Source: Actinomycetes bacterium (lineage in GTDB: Bacteria > Actinomycetota > Acidimicrobiia > Acidimicrobiales > RAAP-2). Taken from it: 64,000 nt of DNA. The position numbers and the translations under genes are program-made. Within the stretch, counting starts at the first letter, position 1, and every line of letters starts with the position of its first letter. Positions 45,438 to 59,695 of the stretch are shown piece after piece. A model generated the notes under the pieces. It saw only the letters and a list, made by a program, of their open reading frames with translations. It did not search any database and was not told the DNA's origin. The stretch is taken from assembly GCA_021806045.1 (NCBI GenBank), contig JAJZDI010000017.1:1-64000 (forward strand). The letters run 5' to 3'.

Positions 45438-46248
45438 CACTGACCTCCTTTGCCAGCTCCCGGTAGGCGATCGCCCCTCGTGACGTCGGATCGAAGGTGG
45501 TGATCGGTTGCCCGAAGGATGGCGCCTCCGACAGGCGCACTGTTCGGGGGATGACCGTCCGGCACACCTTCGATCCGAAGTGCTCACGCACTTCGGCAGC
45601 CACCTGATCGGCAAGCTTTGTCCGGGCGTCGTACATGGTGAGGACGATGGTCGACACCTCCAACCCCGCGTTCAGGTTCGACGCCACCAGGTGGACGTTG
45701 CGCAGCAGCTGGCTGAGGCCTTCGAGGGCGTAGTACTCACACTGGATGGGGACCAGGACCTCATGGGCGGCAGCAAGCCCGTTCACCGTGATCAGTCCCA
45801 GCGACGGGGGACAGTCGATGAGGACGAAGTCGAAGTCCCCGATGACCGCATCGATGGCCCGCTTCAACTTCAACTCACGGCTGAAGGCGGGCACCAGTTC
45901 GATCTCGGCACCTGCCAGGTCGATGGTTGCCGGTGCGACGAACAGGTTCTTCATGCTAGTGGGCTCGACACAGTCCTCCAGGGTGGCGTCCCGCATGATC
46001 ACGTCGTACATGGACAGTTCGAAGTTGCGGGCATCGATGCCCAGACCGGTGGTGGCATTTCCCTGGGGATCGAGGTCGATGACCAGCACGCGATGACCGA
46101 GCTCGGCCAGGGCAGCGCCGAGGTTCACCGAGGTGGTGGTCTTACCCACACCACCCTTCTGGTTGGCCACTGCAAGCACCCGTGGCAGCGGGCGGCCTGA
46201 TGCCCACTGGGTGGTAGGGGTGTCGGGCGCGGTGGCTGTCTCTGACAT
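45424..46248 (-). CDS. parA: Chromosome partitioning ATPase ParA
   Basis: 274 aa. Deviant Walker A in VANQKGGVGKTTTSVNLG, Walker B VLIDCPPSLGL, and VPIQCEYYALEGL. Forms the nucleoid gradient that moves ParB-parS. ATG 46248 chosen, with GGAG about 10 nt upstream; an in-frame start at 46359 would add unrelated residues. Two parS sites lie upstream. Confidence 0.96.
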   Translation of the reverse strand: MSETATAPDTPTTQWASGRPLPRVLAVANQKGGVGKTTTSVNLGAALAELGHRVLVIDLDPQGNATTGLGIDARNFELSMYDVIMRDATLEDCVEPTSMKNLFVAPATIDLAGAEIELVPAFSRELKLKRAIDAVIGDFDFVLIDCPPSLGLITVNGLAAAHEVLVPIQCEYYALEGLSQLLRNVHLVASNLNAGLEVSTIVLTMYDARTKLADQVAAEVREHFGSKVCRTVIPRTVRLSEAPSFGQPITTFDPTSRGAIAYRELAKEVSGGAS

Positions 46249-46429
46249 GTCGGTGTGCTCCGGCTCGGGGGAAAATTCAGTGTCGGCGACTGACGGGGTG
46301 GTCAACTCAGGACCGCTGTGACCAGGTGTGTTGTCGCGATGTCGCCGGTGCGCGCGCACGGGTTCCTCCGGTCAGCAGTGCGTCCGCCCATCCTCGCCGG
46401 ACCGGGGCCCCGGGTCAAGTCATTCGCCA

Positions 46430-46445
46430 TGTTTCACGTGGAACA
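46430..46445. promoter_or_regulatory. parS: parS site 1
   Basis: TGTTTCACGTGGAACA, the exact 16-bp consensus for ParB binding, 180 bp upstream of the parA start. Confidence 0.97.
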
Positions 46446-46613
46446 GTACCTAGCCGGTGGACTGCACGGGATGCCCCCACCCATGCCGCGTGGTGTCCAG
46501 CGCCCCCGCCCGCCATGCGCAATTCGGGCAGCGGTGCCCCCTGACTGACCTGCGTGAACGTGGCAACGACTGCCACTCGGGCCACACGGTCGAGGTCGGA
46601 CACGATCCAGGTT

Positions 46614-46629
46614 TGTTTCACGTGGAACA
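46614..46629. promoter_or_regulatory. parS: parS site 2
   Basis: A second exact TGTTTCACGTGGAACA, 184 bp from the first, between parA and rsmG. Confidence 0.97.
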
Positions 46630-46814
46630 TCCCGACCGGGCTGGGGGGCTGCGCCGACAGCACCTCCCGGTGCTGGACGCTGACGGCGGTCCTACCGCGA
46701 CGGGAGCGGAATGGGAGGTGACGACGGCTGGGCAGAAGCTGGAACGGGATGCACGGCCTACCTGTCGATCCTGGCAGGGGGCCCACGGTGCAACCGCTCG
46801 CCGAGCTCCGGCTG

Positions 46815-47498
46815 TCAGAACTTCGGGCGTTTGGCCGGCCGGCCGATGCCCCGTGGCTCGCCGGCTTCGCTCGGGCGGACCTTCGTCAACACCTGCAGCG
46901 TCACGACGGAACCGCACCGGACCACCGGACCTCTGGCCAGCCCCACGGTCGCCACGCCTACCCGGGGCCAGCGGACCTCCGGGTCGGCAGCCGGCGGCTC
47001 AGCCACGACCAGCATCCCGCCCGGCACCAGGAACGGAGCCCCGCACTCGGCGGTCACCGCCGGAGGACCAAACGAGCGGGCGGTCACCACCGGAAACTGC
47101 TCTCGCAACAGCGGGTCGTGGCCGAGCTCCTCCGCCCGGCCTCGCCGCACGGTGGCCCGGGAGGACCAGCCCAAGGCTGCGATCTCATCCGCCAGGAAGT
47201 CAGCGCGTCGCTCAGAGGCGTCGATCAGGTGGGCGCGGGCTGTCGGCCACACGGCGAGGAGGACCATCGCCGGGAGACCGCCACCCGAGCCCAGGTCGAG
47301 AAAGGACTGCGGCTGCCCGCCGAGGACGTGCTCCACCGCCGCCGCCATACCCCGGGCGTGGCGCAGGTGGTCCTCCGGATCGGACCCTCCCACCAAGCCC
47401 AGGTCGACCGCCCGCTCCAGCCACGGCGCCAGCCGATCACGCAACGCCCCGCCGACCTCGGGCAGCTCGACCTCAACGATCGGGTCAGCCTGCATCAT
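46815..47498 (-). CDS. rsmG: 16S rRNA (guanine527-N7)-methyltransferase RsmG
   Basis: 227 aa. SAM-binding motif FLDLGSGGGLPAMVLL and LIDASERRADFL, then VTARSFGPPAVTAECGAPFLVPGGMLVV. Methylates G527 of 16S rRNA. Start ATG 47498 because upstream codons lie within jag and are not family-like. Confidence 0.94.
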   Translation of the reverse strand: MMQADPIVEVELPEVGGALRDRLAPWLERAVDLGLVGGSDPEDHLRHARGMAAAVEHVLGGQPQSFLDLGSGGGLPAMVLLAVWPTARAHLIDASERRADFLADEIAALGWSSRATVRRGRAEELGHDPLLREQFPVVTARSFGPPAVTAECGAPFLVPGGMLVVAEPPAADPEVRWPRVGVATVGLARGPVVRCGSVVTLQVLTKVRPSEAGEPRGIGRPAKRPKF

Positions 47499-47547
47499 CG
47501 GCTCACCGGTGCTGTCGGGCCGAGCGTCGGCCCGGTCTCGGACGCGC

Positions 47548-48627
47548 TCAGTCCGCCAGCTCGATGACGATGTAACGCCGTGGCTCTTCGCCTTCGGAAC
47601 GCGTCTGCACGCCGTCGATCTCATTGGCGGTGTCGTGCACGACCTTGCGGTCCGCTGCAGACATCGGCTCCAGGGCTCGTTCCGTCCCCGACGCCAGCAC
47701 CTCGTCGGCGACACCCTGCGTGAAGCGCCGAAGTGCAGCGGAGCGCTTCTCCCGGTACCCGCCGATATCGACCAGGATACGATCGGTGCGACTGACGGAC
47801 TGCCGCTGCACGACCGTCCGGGCCAGGTCCTGCACGGCGGCCAGCGTTGCCCCCCGAGGTCCCACCAGCAGTCCGAGATCGGATCCGGTGGCGGTCACCT
47901 CCACGGTCTCCTCATCGAGTGTGCGGGTCCCCACGTCGGCGGCCACGCCGAACTGCTCGAGCAGACCGGCCACGAACACGCGCGCTGCTTCCCCCTGCTC
48001 CTCCAGCGTCAAGCGCTCTTCCATCTGGTCCTCACTCTCCCGTGGTGCGATCTCCTGACGGCCGGCATCTCCGGTCGCGCCAGCTTGCTGCGTTTCGGCC
48101 ATCCCTGAGGGAGCGGTGGTGGTGGCCGCTCCCTTCTCCGAGGTGCTCCCTGCCGTGCCGTTGGACGACCCCGCCGGCCGGCCACTCCCTCGCCGCCTGC
48201 GGTTCCTGCCGCTCCCACCACCGGCACCGCCCTGGCGTGGACCTCCGCCGCTCTCCGGCGCCGTCGCCCCGGAAGCATCGGCGTCAGGCTGTTCGACAAC
48301 GGCCGCCTTCGGGCCACTGCTCCGCCCTCCCTGGCCTTGCCCCTCACCCGCTGCAGCGCCACGCCCGCCACGCCCGCCACGCCCGCCGCCGGCGCCGCTC
48401 CCGCCGGCACCCCGGCGTTCCCGCTGCGACCGTCCTCGCTTGGGCGGGGGTGCGACCGGTCGTACGCGGGCCTGCACCCGAGCCTCGCCTCGCATACGTC
48501 CGAACAGCCCGGGACGCGGCTCGCTCACCACCACGATCTCCGCGTCGTCCTCCGCCACACCCAACAGGTCGAGTGCGTGCTCTCGCGCCTCGACCAGGCT
48601 CTTCCCGCTGGCTTCGACCCACTCCAC
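47548..48627 (-). CDS. jag: Jag/KhpB RNA-binding protein with long disordered linker
   Basis: 359 aa. Jag-N domain (VEASGKSLVEAREHALDLLGV), then about 150 residues rich in Gly, Arg, Ser and Ala, a KH domain with GLLVGPRGATLAAVQDL and an R3H domain ending ARRYIVIELAD-like (EEPRRYIVIELAD). Members bind RNA and affect cell division and envelope growth. GTG start 3 bp after yidC. The linker is much longer than in Firmicutes homologues. Confidence 0.93.
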   Translation of the reverse strand: MEWVEASGKSLVEAREHALDLLGVAEDDAEIVVVSEPRPGLFGRMRGEARVQARVRPVAPPPKRGRSQRERRGAGGSGAGGGRGGRGGRGAAAGEGQGQGGRSSGPKAAVVEQPDADASGATAPESGGGPRQGGAGGGSGRNRRRRGSGRPAGSSNGTAGSTSEKGAATTTAPSGMAETQQAGATGDAGRQEIAPRESEDQMEERLTLEEQGEAARVFVAGLLEQFGVAADVGTRTLDEETVEVTATGSDLGLLVGPRGATLAAVQDLARTVVQRQSVSRTDRILVDIGGYREKRSAALRRFTQGVADEVLASGTERALEPMSAADRKVVHDTANEIDGVQTRSEGEEPRRYIVIELAD

Positions 48628-48630
48628 CCG

Positions 48631-49755
48631 CTATCGATCCCTTCGCTCTCGCTTCGACTTGGAGCGGGGGTGGGACTTGGGCTTGGCGCCCGTCCCGTCG
48701 GCGCCCTCGCTCTGCTCCCCGCCGTCCGCCCCAGCTTTCCGACCCGTTGCACCGTTCCGGCTGGCATCCGCCTCCCGTGCACCGGCTCCGGAACCCTTCG
48801 ATCCCGCCCCCTTGGCTCCCGGCTTCTCCGCTCCGGTCGCCGGCGACCGCTTCGGGCCTGGCTTCGCCGGGCTCGGCTTCGCCGGAGGTGGCCCTACCTC
48901 TGCCTCGCCGCCCTTGGGGAGCTTCCGCTCCGCCTGAGCCGCCTTCCGTGCCGCCGCGCCGGGGCCGATCCCCTGATGGAACAGCACCTCCTGCGTCCCC
49001 AACCGGATGGCACTCGAGACGATGAAGTACACGTTGATGATTGCGGGAATATTGAGATAAATGATGCCGAATATGATCGGCATGTATTTCTGCATCGCCG
49101 CCATCTGTGGATTGGCCTGTGCCGCTTGTGGATTTCGGGCATTCAATCGAGCCATTTGCAGATATTGGAGCCCGATCGCCGCCAGGACCAAGAGTGCATA
49201 AGGAAGGTAGGCGAAAATGGAGCCGCGGTGGCTGAAGAGCTTCTGTGCGAAGTCCATCCCGAACGCGTTCAGCTTGCCGTGCGACGCAACGATGTCGTGG
49301 TACATCTTCGAGGACGGGGAGATGTAACGAGGGGCGGCGGTAACCTTCGTGATCTTCTCACCTGCGATTACGTGCACGGTCGTCACCGTGTTCGTAATGC
49401 CCCGGATCACCTCATAGAGGGCGAAGAACGCCGGCATCTGGAGGAGCAAAGGAAGGCAGCCACCCACCGGGCTGACGTCGTACTCCTTGTACAGCTTCAT
49501 CATCTCTTCTTGAAGCTGCATGCGATTGTCCGCGCCCTTGTACTTCGCTTGGAGCTTCTTCAACTCCGGCGCGATATCCTGCATCTTGACCTGGTACTTG
49601 GTCGCCCTGACCGTGAGGGGCGTGAGGAGCGCCATGATGGCCACGGTGAGGAGCGCGATATCGACCGGATAGTTCGGGATCAGCGCATAGAAGAACGCGA
49701 GAACGTCGCCGATGCCCCGCAGGATCGGTTGGAAGATCTGGCCGATGGTCCTCAT
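48631..49755 (-). CDS. yidC: Membrane protein insertase YidC
   Basis: 374 aa. Five-helix YidC/Oxa1 core: [83 protein letters not shown], and late helices [29 protein letters not shown] basic, Gly/Lys/Pro-rich tail of about 90 residues follows. Inserts and folds membrane proteins. The middle of the gene is noticeably less GC-rich than its neighbours. ATG 49755 overlaps the yidD stop. Confidence 0.95.
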   Translation of the reverse strand: MRTIGQIFQPILRGIGDVLAFFYALIPNYPVDIALLTVAIMALLTPLTVRATKYQVKMQDIAPELKKLQAKYKGADNRMQLQEEMMKLYKEYDVSPVGGCLPLLLQMPAFFALYEVIRGITNTVTTVHVIAGEKITKVTAAPRYISPSSKMYHDIVASHGKLNAFGMDFAQKLFSHRGSIFAYLPYALLVLAAIGLQYLQMARLNARNPQAAQANPQMAAMQKYMPIIFGIIYLNIPAIINVYFIVSSAIRLGTQEVLFHQGIGPGAAARKAAQAERKLPKGGEAEVGPPPAKPSPAKPGPKRSPATGAEKPGAKGAGSKGSGAGAREADASRNGATGRKAGADGGEQSEGADGTGAKPKSHPRSKSKRERRDR

Positions 49756-50009
49756 GCCGGGTGCTGCTCCACGTGCGGGACGGGGTCGAAGCCGGAGCCG
49801 CCCCACGGGTTGCAGCGGGCCACCCGCCGCACGGCCAACCACGTGCCCCGGGCAGCTCCGTGCTCAGCCAGGGCCTCCTCCGCGTACGCGGAACATGACG
49901 GCGTGAAGCGGCATGGTGACGGCCGGCCGAACCGTGCTGCCTGGTACAGGTGGACCAACGCGGTGAGGAGCCGCGCCGCTACCGGGCGGTGGGGGGAGCG
50001 CTCGTTCAC
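49752..50009 (-). CDS. yidD: Membrane protein insertion efficiency factor YidD
   Basis: 85 aa. [38 protein letters not shown] and [13 protein letters not shown] are diagnostic, including the conserved cysteines. GTG start overlapping the rnpA stop. Confidence 0.96.
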   Translation of the reverse strand: MNERSPHRPVAARLLTALVHLYQAARFGRPSPCRFTPSCSAYAEEALAEHGAARGTWLAVRRVARCNPWGGSGFDPVPHVEQHPA

Positions 50010-50368
50010 GACGTGGCTCCCGTCGGTCGGGCGCCGGCTCGTGGCCCGGTGGCCCGCTCGAGTGCGGCGATCATGGCGTTCCTCATCTCTTCGAAGGTCA
50101 GTTCGACGACATCCGGCTTGGCACTGAACAGGTACGTCCCCCGGGGGAGACGGGCCTGCTCACCTGCGATGATGGCCTTCATCCGTCGCCGGATCCGGTT
50201 CCGGATGACGGCGGACCCCACCCGACGGCCAATGGCGAAGGCGAACAGGTGGGCGTCCGGACCGGGGTCGAATCGCACCGATACGGGCCCGCTGTGCCCC
50301 GAGCGACCCCGCCTGCGGACATCGTCCAGGGCCTGGCGCACGGTGGTGCCCCCACGGTCCCTGGTCAC
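50006..50368 (-). CDS. rnpA: Ribonuclease P protein component
   Basis: 120 aa. The RNR motif is in [20 protein letters not shown]; the first 35 residues ([13 protein letters not shown]...) are less conserved than usual. Binds RNase P RNA and helps trim tRNA 5' ends. GTG start 13 bp after rpmH. Confidence 0.94.
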   Translation of the reverse strand: MTRDRGGTTVRQALDDVRRRGRSGHSGPVSVRFDPGPDAHLFAFAIGRRVGSAVIRNRIRRRMKAIIAGEQARLPRGTYLFSAKPDVVELTFEEMRNAMIAALERATGPRAGARPTGATS

Positions 50369-50381
50369 GGGGCGCTGGCGG

Positions 50382-50516
50382 TCAGGCCGACAGCCGGTGG
50401 CGGCCCTTCAGGCGCCGTGCCCGCAGCACGGCTCGCCCAGCGCGGGTCGACATCCGCTTGCGGAAGCCGTGCGTCTTGGCGCGCTTGCGCACGTTGGGCT
50501 GGTAGGTGCGTTTCAC
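50382..50516 (-). CDS. rpmH: 50S ribosomal protein L34
   Basis: 44 aa, read from the minus strand with GTG at 50516 and TGA at 50382-50384. Sequence begins [20 protein letters not shown] and ends [11 protein letters not shown], the full L34. First gene of rpmH-rnpA-yidD-yidC-jag, divergent from dnaA. A TAGGAT hexamer on the minus strand near 50592-50597 is a plausible -10. Confidence 0.97.
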   Translation of the reverse strand: MKRTYQPNVRKRAKTHGFRKRMSTRAGRAVLRARRLKGRHRLSA

Positions 50517-50865
50517 GATTCACGTCCTTCCTCGCCGGTCGGGGCCGTTCGGCACCCGCGGCCGGTCGCCGGGTCCTCCCGGAGCAGACCCCGTATCCTA
50601 GGCGCGCACGAGCTCTTCGGCATACTCGCCCCCCGGGCGGGGGCCGGTCGCCACGGTGTACCGTTCCGGAACCGGGGGCCGTCCCCGGCCTACGGACCCC
50701 TTCCGACAGGGGGATCGTGTGGAGAGCAGTGGAAAACTCGACAGATCGCGACCGCACCCGGGGGCTGCCGGTAACGCCGAATTCGGCGGCACGCTGGGAC
50801 AGTACTGTCCACAGCCTGTGGATTGAGCTGTGGACCATTCGGGGGCGGATCGGGCGGAGGCCCAA
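50517..50865. promoter_or_regulatory. rpmH-dnaA divergent promoter region
   Basis: 349 bp. DnaA-box-like 9-mers cluster just before and over the dnaA start: CTGTCCACA (50805-50813), TGTGGATTG (50817-50825) and TGTGGACCA (50829-50837). This suggests autoregulation of dnaA. TACCGT near 50661 could be a dnaA -10. Confidence 0.7.
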
Positions 50866-52278
50866 GTGAACGACATCGACGAGGTGTGGACGCGTTGCGC
50901 CGACGCGCTGCGGGCCCAGGTGTCTGACGCCATCTGGCAGGCGTACCTGGCCGGGCTCACGCCGGTCGAGCTCGGCGGCGACGATGTCGTCCTCGGAGTT
51001 CCGAACACCCTCATCCGTGAGCGGGTCGAGTCGCGCTTCTCCGGCCTCATCGCCGACACGGTGACCGCCACCGTCGGTCGCCCCGTCTCCGTCGCCTTCA
51101 CCGTGGTCGCCCCGGCCGCGTCGACGCGGCCCGTCCCGGACGGCGGCGACGCCGGCCCGGTGACGGCCGAACCGGATCCTCCGGTGACAGCCGACGTTCC
51201 CCGCCAGACCCGACCCGACCGCCGGGGCGACCGCGACCCGAGCGACACGTCGGTGCTGAACCCGGCCTACACCTTCGAGACGTTCGTCATCGCCGCGTCC
51301 AACCGGTTCCCCCATGCCGCCTCATTGGCCGTGGCGGAATCCCCGGCCCGTTCCTACAACCCCCTCTTCATCTACGGCGAGGCCGGGCTGGGCAAGACCC
51401 ACCTACTCCACGCCATCGGGAACTACGTCATCGAGAACTTCCCGGGCAGCAACGTCCGGTACGTCTCGACCGAGACGTTCCTGAACGAGTTCGTCGACGC
51501 CGTCCGCAGCAACTCCACGCTGGCGTTCAAGCGCCGCTACCGCGAGTGTGACGTGCTGCTCATCGACGACATCCAGTTCATCGAGGGCAGGGAGGGCCTC
51601 CAGGAGGAGTTCTTCCACACGTTCAACTCGCTCTACGGAGCGTCGAAGCAGATCGTCCTCACCTCCGATCGCCCGCCCAAGTCCATCGCCACCCTCGAAG
51701 ACCGACTGCGCAGCCGGTTCATGTCCGGCCTGATGACCGAGGTCCAGCCGCCCGACCTCGAGACACGACTCGCCATCCTCCGGGCCAAGGCCGAGCGGGA
51801 CGGCGTCGACGTCCCCGCTGACGTGCTCGAATTCATCGCCACCCACGTGAAGGACAACATCCGCGTGCTGGAGGGCGCCCTCATCCGGGCAACCGCCTAC
51901 GCCAGCCTCAACGGTGCCCGTCTGGACCTGCCGCTCGCCGAAGCCGTCCTCTCCGACCTCATGACCGCGTCCCGCCCCAAGCAGATCACGCCCCAGATGA
52001 TCCTGGACGCCACCGCCGACGCCTTTGGCTTCACCGTCGAGGAGCTGAAAGGCCCCAACCGGCGCCGGCCGCTCGTCACCGCCCGCCAGTGCAGCATGTA
52101 CGTCTTCCGGGAGCTCACCGACTTCAGCTACCCGGCCATCGCCAAGGAATTCGGTGGTCGGGACCACACGACCGTCATGCACGCGGTCGAGAAGATCTCC
52201 AACCAGATGAAGGAGAAGCATCAGATCTTCAACCAGGTCACCGACCTCATCCTCCGCATCAAGCAGGAAGAGCGGTGA
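50866..52278 (+). CDS. dnaA: Chromosomal replication initiator DnaA
   Basis: 470 aa. Domain I ([29 protein letters not shown]), a variable linker, AAA+ with Walker [10 protein letters not shown] (about residue 170) and Walker [10 protein letters not shown], and DNA-binding domain IV with [18 protein letters not shown] 50866 has GGAGG upstream; GTG 50830 is possible. Opens oriC, located directly downstream. Confidence 0.98.
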   Translation: MNDIDEVWTRCADALRAQVSDAIWQAYLAGLTPVELGGDDVVLGVPNTLIRERVESRFSGLIADTVTATVGRPVSVAFTVVAPAASTRPVPDGGDAGPVTAEPDPPVTADVPRQTRPDRRGDRDPSDTSVLNPAYTFETFVIAASNRFPHAASLAVAESPARSYNPLFIYGEAGLGKTHLLHAIGNYVIENFPGSNVRYVSTETFLNEFVDAVRSNSTLAFKRRYRECDVLLIDDIQFIEGREGLQEEFFHTFNSLYGASKQIVLTSDRPPKSIATLEDRLRSRFMSGLMTEVQPPDLETRLAILRAKAERDGVDVPADVLEFIATHVKDNIRVLEGALIRATAYASLNGARLDLPLAEAVLSDLMTASRPKQITPQMILDATADAFGFTVEELKGPNRRRPLVTARQCSMYVFRELTDFSYPAIAKEFGGRDHTTVMHAVEKISNQMKEKHQIFNQVTDLILRIKQEER

Positions 52279-52362
52279 ACATTTCCAGAGGGTGTGCGTT
52301 GCTTGTGGACATCATTGACCCACCCTGTGATCCCATTGTGGGAACCGGTGAACATTTCCAGA
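52273..52362 (+). repeat. 17-bp perfect direct repeat in oriC
   Basis: CGGTGAACATTTCCAGA occurs at 52273-52289, over the dnaA stop codon, and again at 52346-52362, start to start 73 bp (about seven helical turns). It is not a DnaA box. Confidence 0.95.
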
Positions 52363-52528
52363 ACGGGCAAGCTCCCCGTAACCCACCTGCGAGCAACACC
52401 GACCTCCTGTGGATCACCCGTACAGCGCTACAGGTCCCCTACGCTGCGGCGGAACGGGGTTGTCCACAATCCACAACCCCTACTACCACTACTGACAATT
52501 CATTCTTCTTAGAGATAGAGAGGCTGCC
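52273..52528. other. oriC: Chromosomal origin oriC (dnaA-dnaN spacer)
   Basis: DnaA-box-like sites: TTGTGGACA (52303-52311), TTGTGGGAA (52336-52344), CTGTGGATC (52407-52415), TTGTCCACA (52460-52468) and CAATCCACA (52467-52475), the last two overlapping by two bases. An AT-richer stretch at 52494-52522 next to dnaN may be the unwinding element. A 17-bp direct repeat lies at 52273-52289 and 52346-52362. Confidence 0.85.
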
Positions 52529-53638
52529 GTGAAGTTCCGATGTGAACGCGACTCCCTGGTCGAGGTGGTGACCACCGCCGGGCGGGCGGTGAGCACGCGG
52601 TCGGCGACCTCCATGGCCCTCGGTGGGGTCCGGCTCACGTGTCACGGAAACACGTTGTCGGTGGTCGGCACCGACCTCGACCTGACCATCCACGCGGTGA
52701 CCGAGGCGATCGGTCTGGAGGACGGCGTGTGCGTAGCTCCCGGCCGGCTGGTGTCGGACATCGTGCGGGCGTTGGAGCCCGGCGCGGTCACCGTCGAGTC
52801 GACCGGGGAGAACGTCGAGATCTCGGCGGCCCGATCGCACTTCAGCCTGCGCACCTTCCCGAGCGAGGAGTTCCCGTCGCTCCCGGACCCCGAACCACCG
52901 TCGACGACCTTGCCCACCGCGGCGCTTTTCGACGCCCTGCGGCAGGTGGTGCGGGCGGCGTCGTCCGATGACGCCCGCCCGTTGCTGACCGGCGTGCTGG
53001 TGGCGTCGGAAGGCGACGGCGTCCGCCTGGTGGCCACCGACTCGTACCGGCTTGCGCTGCGGGACCTGGCCGGGACAGGGGACCTGGCCGGCCAGCAGAT
53101 CCTCGTACCCGCTCGTGCCCTCGCCGAGCTGCAACGCCTGGCCCCATCCGACCGCGTCGAGGGTGAGTCGACCGTGGGCGTCAGCGTCGGGACCCACGAC
53201 GTCACCTTCACCGTCGGCGCCGTCCGGGTCAGCAGCCGGCTCCTCGACGGGACCTACCCGGACTACCGGCAGCTCATCCCGCCCAGCTACCCGAACCGGC
53301 TCCATCTGGGCAAGGACTCGCTCCTCGACGCCCTCCGTCGCGTCCGGCTCCTGGTGCGCGACAACACCACCCCGGTCCGGCTGTCGATGCGCCAGGGTGG
53401 GGTGGACCTCACCGTCGTCTCCCAGGAGGTGGGTGACGCCTCGGAGACGGTCGACGCCGACTTCGACGGCGAGGAGCTCACCATCGCCTTCAACCCCACG
53501 TACCTGATCGACGGCGTCGAGGCCGTGGCCGGCGACGAAGTCGTCCTCGAGACGGTCGACGCCACCAAGCCGGCCACCGTCCGGGCGGCCGAGATCGAGG
53601 ACTTCCACTACCTGCTCATGCCGGTGCGCGTCTCCTGA
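52529..53638 (+). CDS. dnaN: DNA polymerase III beta clamp
   Basis: 369 aa, three clamp domains. KFRCERDSLVEVV, LVATDSYRLALRD and the C-terminal DFHYLLMPVRVS are typical. GTG start at the right edge of oriC. Confidence 0.97.
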   Translation: MKFRCERDSLVEVVTTAGRAVSTRSATSMALGGVRLTCHGNTLSVVGTDLDLTIHAVTEAIGLEDGVCVAPGRLVSDIVRALEPGAVTVESTGENVEISAARSHFSLRTFPSEEFPSLPDPEPPSTTLPTAALFDALRQVVRAASSDDARPLLTGVLVASEGDGVRLVATDSYRLALRDLAGTGDLAGQQILVPARALAELQRLAPSDRVEGESTVGVSVGTHDVTFTVGAVRVSSRLLDGTYPDYRQLIPPSYPNRLHLGKDSLLDALRRVRLLVRDNTTPVRLSMRQGGVDLTVVSQEVGDASETVDADFDGEELTIAFNPTYLIDGVEAVAGDEVVLETVDATKPATVRAAEIEDFHYLLMPVRVS

Positions 53639-53660
53639 CCCGGAGGCATCCCGGCACGTC

Positions 53661-54740
53661 ATGTTCCTCGTCCACCTGGAGATCACCGGGTTCCGCAACC
53701 TCCGCCACCTGGCGCTCGACCTCGATCCGGAGGGGACCACCGCCATCGTCGGACCGAACGGATCGGGAAAGACCTCGCTGGTGGAGGCGGTCGGCTATCT
53801 GGCCACCCAACGGTCGTTCCGGGGTGCCCCGAGAGACGCCCTCATCGCCCGGGACAGCCGGTCGGCCGTCGTGCGTGGACTCACCGACACCGACGGGCGT
53901 CGGGTGTCGATCGACGCCGAGCTGCGGCGGGAGGGACCCAGCCGGACACTGGTCAACCGTAAGCCGGCCCGGCGGCGGTCCGATCTCCTCGACGGCCTCC
54001 GGACCACGATCTTCTCCCCTGAGGACACCGAGACCGTCCGCGGTGGGCCGGCCGCCCGGCGGGCGTTCCTCGACGACGTGCTCGCCCTCTGTGACGTCCG
54101 CCAGGCGGCACTGGTGGACGAGGTCGAGCGCGTCCTCCGGCAACGGGGCGCCCTGCTGCGCCAGGCCGGCCCTCGCCCGCCGGCGGACGTGCTCGTGACC
54201 CTGGACGTCTGGGACGATCGACTGGCCAGGGCGGGCACTGCCCTCGCCGATGCCCGTGACGCCCTGGTGCGCTCCCTGGAGCCCATCGCCGCCCGGACGT
54301 ACCGGGCCGTCGCCGGGAGGCCGGACGACCTGCAACTCAGCTACCGGCGATCGTGGGAGGGGGATCTCGGAGCGGCCCTGGCCGCGGGGAGGACCGACGA
54401 TCTCCGCCGGGCCGCGTCCCTGATCGGTCCCCATCGCGACGAGATGGACGTCACCCTCGAAGGCCTGCCGGCCCGGACCCACGCGTCCCAGGGTGAGCAG
54501 CGGACGGCTGCCCTCGCCCTCACCCTCGCGGCCCACCGGCTGGCCACCGACCAACTCGGCAGCCCGCCCGTACTCCTCCTCGACGACGTGTTCTCGGAGC
54601 TCGATCCCGAGCGGTCAGCCCTCCTCACCGCGTCCCTCCCCGCCGCCCAGACCCTCCTCACCACGGCCTCCCCCCTGCCGTCCGGGGTGGCGACGGCCCA
54701 GGTCCTCGACATCCGGGTGCTCCAGGAGGGCGCAGCATGA
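53661..54740 (+). CDS. recF: DNA replication and repair protein RecF
   Basis: 359 aa. SMC-like ATPase: Walker A GPNGSGKTSL (about residues 32-41), signature ASQGEQRTAALALTLA, Walker B PVLLLDDVFSELD. Loads RecA at gaps. Stop overlaps the next ATG. Confidence 0.96.
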   Translation: MFLVHLEITGFRNLRHLALDLDPEGTTAIVGPNGSGKTSLVEAVGYLATQRSFRGAPRDALIARDSRSAVVRGLTDTDGRRVSIDAELRREGPSRTLVNRKPARRRSDLLDGLRTTIFSPEDTETVRGGPAARRAFLDDVLALCDVRQAALVDEVERVLRQRGALLRQAGPRPPADVLVTLDVWDDRLARAGTALADARDALVRSLEPIAARTYRAVAGRPDDLQLSYRRSWEGDLGAALAAGRTDDLRRAASLIGPHRDEMDVTLEGLPARTHASQGEQRTAALALTLAAHRLATDQLGSPPVLLLDDVFSELDPERSALLTASLPAAQTLLTTASPLPSGVATAQVLDIRVLQEGAA

Positions 54741-55057
54741 GCGTGCGGCGGCCCGGACCCGACGGCCCGTCGCCCCGACGGCTGGCCGACTCCCTCGGCG
54801 CTGTCGTCTCCGGTCTGGGTGGCGCGGACCGCGGCGGCATCGCCACCGTGTTCGGGCAGTGGGAGCAGCTGGTGGGACCGGCGGTGGCCGCGCACGTGAC
54901 GCCGGTCCGCATGGCCGCGGACGTGCTGGTCCTCGAGGTGGACCACCCGGCGTGGGCCACCCAGGTCCGCCAGCTCTCCACCGAGATCCTCGACCGGATC
55001 GAGGCGGCCGGGGTGGCCAGACCGGCCCGGATCTCCGTCCGGGTGGCACCTCGCTGA
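54737..55057 (+). CDS. DUF721 protein, DciA-type helicase loader
   Basis: 106 aa. Core IATVFGQWEQLVGPAVAAHVTPVRMAADVLVLEVDHPAWATQVRQLSTEILDRI matches the DUF721/DciA KH-like domain between recF and gyrB, as in other actinobacteria. DciA interacts with DnaB and helps load it at oriC. Translationally coupled to recF. Confidence 0.88.
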   Translation: MSVRRPGPDGPSPRRLADSLGAVVSGLGGADRGGIATVFGQWEQLVGPAVAAHVTPVRMAADVLVLEVDHPAWATQVRQLSTEILDRIEAAGVARPARISVRVAPR

Positions 55058-55227
55058 CAGGCCGGTCCCGGTCCCGGAATTCGGACCCGCAGCCACACCC
55101 CGTTGGTACACTGGAGTATCGGAACCGAGCCCCGGACAGCTGCTCGGGCACGCACGCCGTCCGGCGCGGGCGGGCGCGTGCCGTCGCTCGACGGACGGCT
55201 CGCCGTTCCCAACCCACCGACAGTTGA

Positions 55228-57183
<1,956 letters not shown>

Positions 57184-57211
57184 GGCGGGCGGCACGGGAC
57201 GGAGACGACGC

Positions 57212-59695
<2,484 letters not shown>

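Larger units (their letters stand above)
46249..46814. other. parA-rsmG spacer carrying parS
   Basis: 566 bp without a gene. It contains two perfect parS sites and presumably the parA promoter. Open frames crossing the sites read through parS (for example MFHVKQ or VPRETW) and have no family-like sequence, so I do not call them. Confidence 0.75.

Noticed and set aside
46415-46786. Minus-strand frame crossing both parS sites
   Set aside because: It only translates parS (MFHVKQ) and flanking non-coding sequence; no ribosome binding site or conserved domain.
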